Below, one piece after another: positions 4,677 through 8,114 of a stretch of 8,114 nucleotides of DNA. A program made the translations under genes and the position numbers. A model generated the notes under the pieces. It saw only the letters and a list, made by a program, of their open reading frames with translations. It ran no database searches and was not told where the DNA came from. Location of the stretch: assembly GCA_016180665.1 (NCBI GenBank), contig JACPAS010000011.1, positions 1 to 8,114 on the forward strand, in the 5' to 3' direction. The stretch comes from Microcaldota archaeon (GTDB taxonomy: Archaea > Micrarchaeota > Micrarchaeia > Anstonellales > Bilamarchaeaceae). The first letter of the stretch is position 1; each line of letters opens with the position of its first letter.

Positions 4677-5714
4677 ATGGATTACTCTGGCTTTGGTAAA
4701 ATTCTCCTTCTTGGTGGCTATTCTGTTCTTGAAAGGCCAAATACTTCTTTAGTCCTAGCAGTAAGTGCAAAGGTAAGTACAAGTATAAAAGAACTAAAAA
4801 CTGATAAAATTATAATAAAGATTCCGCAATTTAAGATTAAATTAAAAGGCTCAATGGAAGATTTTGAAAAGAAAAAAATAGAGGGAAAGGAGAAATTTGT
4901 CTTAGCTGCAATAAAAACCTCATTAGATTATTTAAAATTCAAAAAAATTAGGCTAAATGGATTCACAATAACTACTAAAAGTGATAAAGAATTTTCAGTT
5001 AATTCTGGAAAAAGTGGTCTGGGATCTTCAGCAGCAGTAACTGTTGCAATGGTTAAGGCAGTTCTTGGTCTGCATGGGATTACAGATTTGAACGAGGTTC
5101 ATAAACTAGCCCAGTTTGCACATTCACTAGCCCAGGGAAAGGTAGGCAGCGGGTTTGATGTTGCAACTGCAGTCTATGGAACAATTATCTATTCTCGATA
5201 TTCTCTTGAGTTGATTGATTTAAAGAATCAAATAAAATTTTTCAAGAATGATCTAGATTGCAAAATTGAGAAGTTTAAACTGCCAAACTTCGAACTAATT
5301 TTCGCAAATATCCCTAACTCAAGTATGGAAACCGTTTCAGCAGTTTCTAGATATTTTGAATTTAGAAGGGATAAACCTGCTTCGATTTCTATCATTCAAG
5401 ATCTTAACAATGCAAACAGAAAGGCAATTGAAGCGTTGGAAGAAGAAAACCTTAATGCATTCAAATATTACTTTGAGTATGGGAGGAGATTAACTAAAGA
5501 ATTTGGAAAAATAGCTGGAATAGAAATAGAACCTGATGATCTTTCTGAATTAATTGCAGAATCATACTCCAATGGGGCGTTTGTCTGTAAATTACCTGGT
5601 GCAGGGGGAAGAGATGCGATTGTTGCTTTATGCAGAAGCAAAGGGACAGCTTCTAAATTGAAAAGATTCTGGAAATCAAAAGGATTAAACGTTTTAAATG
5701 TTAAACTAGTCTAA
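4677..5714 (+). CDS. Phosphomevalonate kinase (ERG8-like GHMP kinase)
   Basis: A 345-residue GHMP kinase predicted to phosphorylate mevalonate 5-phosphate to the 5-diphosphate (EC 2.7.4.2), the substrate of the decarboxylase next to it. It opens with GKILLLGGYSVLERPN (residues 7-22), the GHMP motif 1 in the form found in phosphomevalonate kinases, then GLGSSAAVTVA at 114-124 (ATP-binding motif 2), GKVGSGFDVATAVYG at 154-168 (an ERG8-group signature, with D161 in the position of a conserved acidic residue) and CKLPGAGGRDA at 304-314 (motif 3). Mevalonate kinase is less likely because of the GSGFD signature. AGAGGT precedes the ATG by seven nucleotides. A leader with a promoter, palindrome and mini-ORF lies upstream. 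The resolvase gene follows after 5 nt. Confidence 0.88.
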   Translation: MDYSGFGKILLLGGYSVLERPNTSLVLAVSAKVSTSIKELKTDKIIIKIPQFKIKLKGSMEDFEKKKIEGKEKFVLAAIKTSLDYLKFKKIRLNGFTITTKSDKEFSVNSGKSGLGSSAAVTVAMVKAVLGLHGITDLNEVHKLAQFAHSLAQGKVGSGFDVATAVYGTIIYSRYSLELIDLKNQIKFFKNDLDCKIEKFKLPNFELIFANIPNSSMETVSAVSRYFEFRRDKPASISIIQDLNNANRKAIEALEEENLNAFKYYFEYGRRLTKEFGKIAGIEIEPDDLSELIAESYSNGAFVCKLPGAGGRDAIVALCRSKGTASKLKRFWKSKGLNVLNVKLV

Positions 5715-5719
5715 TACTT

Positions 5720-6097
5720 ATGACCAAATATTCAAAAGGCTCAAAAGCCGAAAGAGAGCTAATTACCTATTTCTCGGAAAAGGGTTTCTCAGTTATTAGA
5801 GCTGCTGGAAGCGGAGTTTCTTCATTATCTCCTGATATTCTAATCTTCAAGCACGGGACTAACTATGCAATAGAGTCAAAAGCCTGGGAAAATGAATATT
5901 TACATATTCAAAAAGATCAATTTTTAGGTTTAAAAAACTGGGAAGATAATACTGGTATAAATGCCTTGGTGGCGTGGAGGAGAAACCGTGAACCGTGGCT
6001 TTTTATTCCACTTTCAGTTTTTGAGGAGAATAAAAAATCCTTTGCAATTAACTGGGAAAAGGCACAGATGATTGGGAAGAAAATAGAAGAAATTTAA
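5720..6097 (+). CDS. hjc: Archaeal Holliday junction resolvase Hjc
   Basis: A 125-residue PD-(D/E)XK-fold endonuclease that cleaves four-way DNA junctions symmetrically during recombination (EC 3.1.21.10), acting as a dimer. The motif order is that of Hjc: KGSKAERELI at residues 6-15 (E11), GFSVIRAAGSG at 22-32 (S31), SPDILIF at 37-43 (catalytic D39), and YAIESKAW at 49-56 (E52 and K54 of the E-x-K catalytic pair). Length matches the family. It starts 5 nt after the kinase stop with no Shine-Dalgarno, so it is probably translated from the kinase message by coupling. The frame ends at TAA inside a TATA-like element for the next gene. No functional link to lipid synthesis is implied. Confidence 0.94.
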   Translation: MTKYSKGSKAERELITYFSEKGFSVIRAAGSGVSSLSPDILIFKHGTNYAIESKAWENEYLHIQKDQFLGLKNWEDNTGINALVAWRRNREPWLFIPLSVFEENKKSFAINWEKAQMIGKKIEEI

Positions 6098-6099
6098 AT
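6091..6099 (+). promoter_or_regulatory. TATA-like box for the following gene
   Basis: AATTTAAAT spans the stop codon of the resolvase gene and is centred near 6095. A start about 27 nt downstream, near 6122, would give a 5' leader of about 36 nt containing the Shine-Dalgarno at 6146-6150. Confidence 0.4.
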
Positions 6100-6145
6100 C
6101 CTTCTACCCATCTATAACTATTGAACTTCTTGAGAATAAAAATCC

Positions 6146-6150
6146 GGTGA
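6146..6150 (+). promoter_or_regulatory. Shine-Dalgarno for the 170-residue protein
   Basis: GGTGA, part of the archaeal GGAGGTGATC complement, lies seven nucleotides before the ATG at 6158 and supports that start. Confidence 0.65.
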
Positions 6151-6157
6151 AATTTCT

Positions 6158-6670
6158 ATGAGACCTGTTTTATATAATCCGCTTTTTTTATGGAAATTAG
6201 CTATGGCTCACTTGGCTGGAGCTGAAATTAAAGTTTTTAAAAAAGATCCACAAATTGACGATTATGAAAGGCTTATGACCACAAGAATAGAATTTAATCG
6301 CTCTAAGGGCAGATACCTCTCTGCTTTTTATGATGAGCAAAAATTAGTAGCTGCTTATGAAAGAATTGGAAAGACAGATGAAGCATATAAACTTAGATTA
6401 GGATCTCTAAATACAGTATTAGATCACATGTTAGAACAGGCTAGAGCTGAGAAACCAGATATTTTTTATTTATCGGTTCTTGCCTCAAGGCTTACGTTTA
6501 AAGTTGAGGGACTTAAACTACATTCAGATGATTCAGCTAAGATTGGTCTTAAGATTGATTCTTTAGGAGATCTAGTTAAGGCACAAGAACCTTCTAAAAA
6601 AAGTATAGATTTTCAAATTCTTGTTGATTCAATTCACTTAATTAAGTGGAACACTACCTTTAACTATTAG
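6158..6670 (+). CDS. Unrecognised helical protein of 170 residues
   Basis: I do not recognise this protein. It has a Shine-Dalgarno-supported start and an uninterrupted frame. After a short hydrophobic N-terminal part (PLFLWKLAMAHLAG, residues 8-21, too short and polar to call a membrane anchor) it is rich in Lys, Glu, Ala and Leu and looks all-helical. Residues about 55-90 (FYDEQKLVAAYERIGKTDEA) have a TPR-like helix-turn-helix spacing, but no repeat array is clear. No catalytic motif, cysteine pair or DNA-binding signature is visible. It is set off from the resolvase by 60 nt with its own likely promoter and ends 10 nt from the convergent Kae1 gene. The TPR-like style recalls the protein at 1139-1600, but I see no alignable similarity. 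Confidence 0.7.
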   Translation: MRPVLYNPLFLWKLAMAHLAGAEIKVFKKDPQIDDYERLMTTRIEFNRSKGRYLSAFYDEQKLVAAYERIGKTDEAYKLRLGSLNTVLDHMLEQARAEKPDIFYLSVLASRLTFKVEGLKLHSDDSAKIGLKIDSLGDLVKAQEPSKKSIDFQILVDSIHLIKWNTTFNY

Positions 6671-6680
6671 TTGTGCTAAT

Positions 6681-7655
6681 TTATTTAAATATTTCTTGAA
6701 TCATTTCAATTCTATATCTAGTTATTGCTTTCCATTGTTCCACAGGTTTAGCCCCATATTTTTTATACAAAACTTCTCCAGCATAAGCAATCATTGCCCC
6801 ATTATCCCGGTTAAATTCATCAGGAGCAACTCCAAATTTAACTCCATCTTCTTTACACATCAATCTAAGCATATTTTGTAATCTACGATTCTGGGCAACC
6901 CCACCGCAAACAACTAATTTTTTCTTTCTAGTCAAAAACAAAGCCCGTTCAGTTGCTTCACAGACCATAGAAAATGAAGTTTCCATTAGTGAATAGGTTA
7001 AATCTTCTTTTGAGACTCCAGATTTAAACAATTTTCCAGCTTGCGTAAGCAAACCAGAGAAAACCAGGTTCATTCCCTTAACAGTATACGGCAATTCAAC
7101 ATATTTTCCATTCTTTGCAAGTTGTTCAAGAACTGATCCATGTGCATATTCAAGTTTAATCACCCGGCCAAATGAATCAAATAAATTACCGATTCCAATA
7201 TCCAATGTTTCTCCAATTACGTGAGGCCCAGTCTTCTCCTCAATAATTATCTGGGTGTTTCCCCCACTCACATACAAATAAAGCGGATTTTTCAAACCAG
7301 TTAAATTCTCGCTGATTTTCATATGTGCATAACCATGGTTAACTCCAATTATTTTTTTATCAAATTTAGAAGCGAGATATTTGGCTCCACTTACCCCTAC
7401 TGAAAGCGGAGAGCCTATTCCTGGGCCTTGTGCAAAAGATATAAGGTCAACATCAGCCATTTTTATTTTTGCTTTAGCAAGGGCGTCTTTTAATATTGAA
7501 TAAAATACCTCAGAATGATGGTCTGCAGCCTTTCTTGGAATAATGCCCTCGTTAATTGGCTTATAAGTGTCTAGAGAATTAGAAATTATCTTGCCATCTT
7601 CGCAAATTCCAATACCCAATGTATGTGCGGTTGATTCTATGCCTAAAGTAATCAT
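6681..7655 (-). CDS. kae1: KEOPS subunit Kae1, tRNA N6-threonylcarbamoyladenosine synthase
   Basis: A 324-residue ASKHA-fold protein, the catalytic subunit of KEOPS, which transfers the threonylcarbamoyl group to A37 of ANN-decoding tRNAs (EC 2.3.1.234). Visible motifs: LGIESTAHTLGIGI at 4-17, GIIPRKAADHHSEV at 37-50, AQGPGIGSPLSVG at 75-87, NHGYAHMKI at 106-114 with metal ligands H107 and H111, YVSGGNTQ at 128-135, GETLDIGIGNLFDSFGR at 148-164, GMNLVFSGLLT at 194-204, CGGVAQNRRLQ at 250-260, and RDNGAMIA at 283-290 with metal ligand D284. Length fits Kae1 alone, not a Kae1-Bud32 fusion; the Bud32 kinase partner is not in this window. The ATG overlaps the stop of the upstream protease gene (ATGA), suggesting coupled translation. 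Confidence 0.95.
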   Translation of the reverse strand: MITLGIESTAHTLGIGICEDGKIISNSLDTYKPINEGIIPRKAADHHSEVFYSILKDALAKAKIKMADVDLISFAQGPGIGSPLSVGVSGAKYLASKFDKKIIGVNHGYAHMKISENLTGLKNPLYLYVSGGNTQIIIEEKTGPHVIGETLDIGIGNLFDSFGRVIKLEYAHGSVLEQLAKNGKYVELPYTVKGMNLVFSGLLTQAGKLFKSGVSKEDLTYSLMETSFSMVCEATERALFLTRKKKLVVCGGVAQNRRLQNMLRLMCKEDGVKFGVAPDEFNRDNGAMIAYAGEVLYKKYGAKPVEQWKAITRYRIEMIQEIFK

Positions 7656-8114
7656 ACCAAATCCCTATTTTCTAAATAAATTCTAGCCAGAAATACTATT
7701 ACAAATATCAGATTAAATAAAAAATGCATTACTATTGGTACAAGTAAACTTTCTCTTTTCTTGTATAAATAACCTGCAATAACTCCAAATGCAAATGCAA
7801 ATAAGATTTCTACGATTGAGCCGTAACTTATATGAACTAAAGAAAATATTAATGCAGAAATAAGAATCCCGTATTTTTTTACTAAATAACCCCTGAAGAA
7901 TAATTCCTCGCTTAACGGTGCCACAATAAAAGCAAATGGAAGCACATACAATGGCAAATCTTTGACCTTCTCATAAACTTTATTGGAATCAGAGAAGCCA
8001 AATGACATTAACAGCAGATTCAAAATAATTGCAATTAATACTAGAAGAATAAACCCTCCAACTCCAATTAGAATATTCTTTAGAAACTCCCTTCTCAGAC
8101 CTAATTTTTCAATA
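7652..8114 (-). CDS. CPBP-family intramembrane metalloprotease, 5' end outside window
   Basis: The frame is open to the window edge; 154 residues are visible and the true start lies beyond 8114. The in-window TTG at 8021-8023 is not taken as the start because in-frame sequence upstream (IEKLGLRREFLKNILIGVGG) looks like the usual N-terminal part of this family. The three conserved blocks of CPBP (CAAX-processing/bacteriocin-processing, Abi) proteases are present: SEELFFRG around visible residues 68-75 (EExxxR: E69, E70, R74), FSLVH ending at H94 (FxxxH), and HFLFN at 130-134 (HxxxN). Several hydrophobic segments surround them. By family knowledge this is a membrane-embedded Glu/His protease; the substrate is unknown. 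The stop overlaps the Kae1 start by ATGA. Confidence 0.9.
   Translation of the reverse strand, partial: IEKLGLRREFLKNILIGVGGFILLVLIAIILNLLLMSFGFSDSNKVYEKVKDLPLYVLPFAFIVAPLSEELFFRGYLVKKYGILISALIFSLVHISYGSIVEILFAFAFGVIAGYLYKKRESLLVPIVMHFLFNLIFVIVFLARIYLENRDLV

Noticed and set aside
4477..4782. Minus-strand open frame across the decarboxylase/kinase gap
   Set aside because: It overlaps two well-supported genes antisense and its translation consists of hairpin and intergenic sequence.
4677..5714. Mevalonate kinase instead of phosphomevalonate kinase
   Set aside because: The GSGFDVA signature and motif 1 form point to the ERG8 group, and the neighbour is the next enzyme of the pathway.
6681..7655. 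Kae1-Bud32 fusion
   Set aside because: The frame stops right after the Kae1 domain and no kinase sequence follows before the convergent gene.
8021..8023. TTG start for the membrane protease
   Set aside because: The frame stays open upstream to the window edge with sequence typical of the family's N-terminal part.

Overview
The window looks like a piece of an AT-rich archaeal chromosome, most likely a small-genome (DPANN-type) archaeon. The evidence is an archaeal-type UbiA prenyltransferase of ether-lipid synthesis, an archaeal Holliday junction resolvase (Hjc), the KEOPS subunit Kae1, a tRNA gene interrupted by what look like two introns, and AT-rich TATA-like boxes at the archaeal spacing. 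The DPANN placement is inference; no rRNA or ribosomal marker is present to fix it.

Left block, minus strand, positions 3307 down to 1: a UbiA-family geranylgeranylglyceryl-phosphate prenyltransferase; an unrecognised exported protein; a tRNA-Pro(CGG) gene of 189 bp that folds to 75 nt if a D-loop insert of about 30 nt and an anticodon-loop insert of 84 nt are removed; an unrecognised helical protein starting 24 nt after the tRNA; a MarC-family membrane protein; and, with a one-base stop/start overlap, an M20 metallopeptidase cut by the window edge.

Middle block, plus strand, 3308 to 6670: diphosphomevalonate decarboxylase, an ERG8-like phosphomevalonate kinase, Hjc, and an unrecognised helical protein. 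Together the decarboxylase and kinase give the last two steps of the classical mevalonate route to isopentenyl diphosphate. UbiA, divergently transcribed across a shared 180-bp intergenic region, uses the downstream geranylgeranyl diphosphate to build the archaeal lipid core, so this is in part an isoprenoid/ether-lipid locus.

Right block, minus strand, 8114 to 6681: a CPBP-family membrane protease, cut by the window edge, overlapping Kae1 by ATGA. It converges on the plus-strand block with only 10 nt between stop codons.

The most unusual parts are the two intergenic regions flanking the decarboxylase gene. The upstream one holds a near-perfect duplicate of the gene's own start, 116 bp before the real one, followed by a GC-rich hairpin. 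A related hairpin with compensatory base changes follows the gene, and both hairpins are followed at the same distance by a C-run. This looks like the scar of a collapsed tandem gene duplication, or a regulatory leader built from one. The kinase has its own leader with a strong BRE/TATA, an inverted repeat, a 7-codon mini-ORF and a hairpin touching the ribosome binding site.
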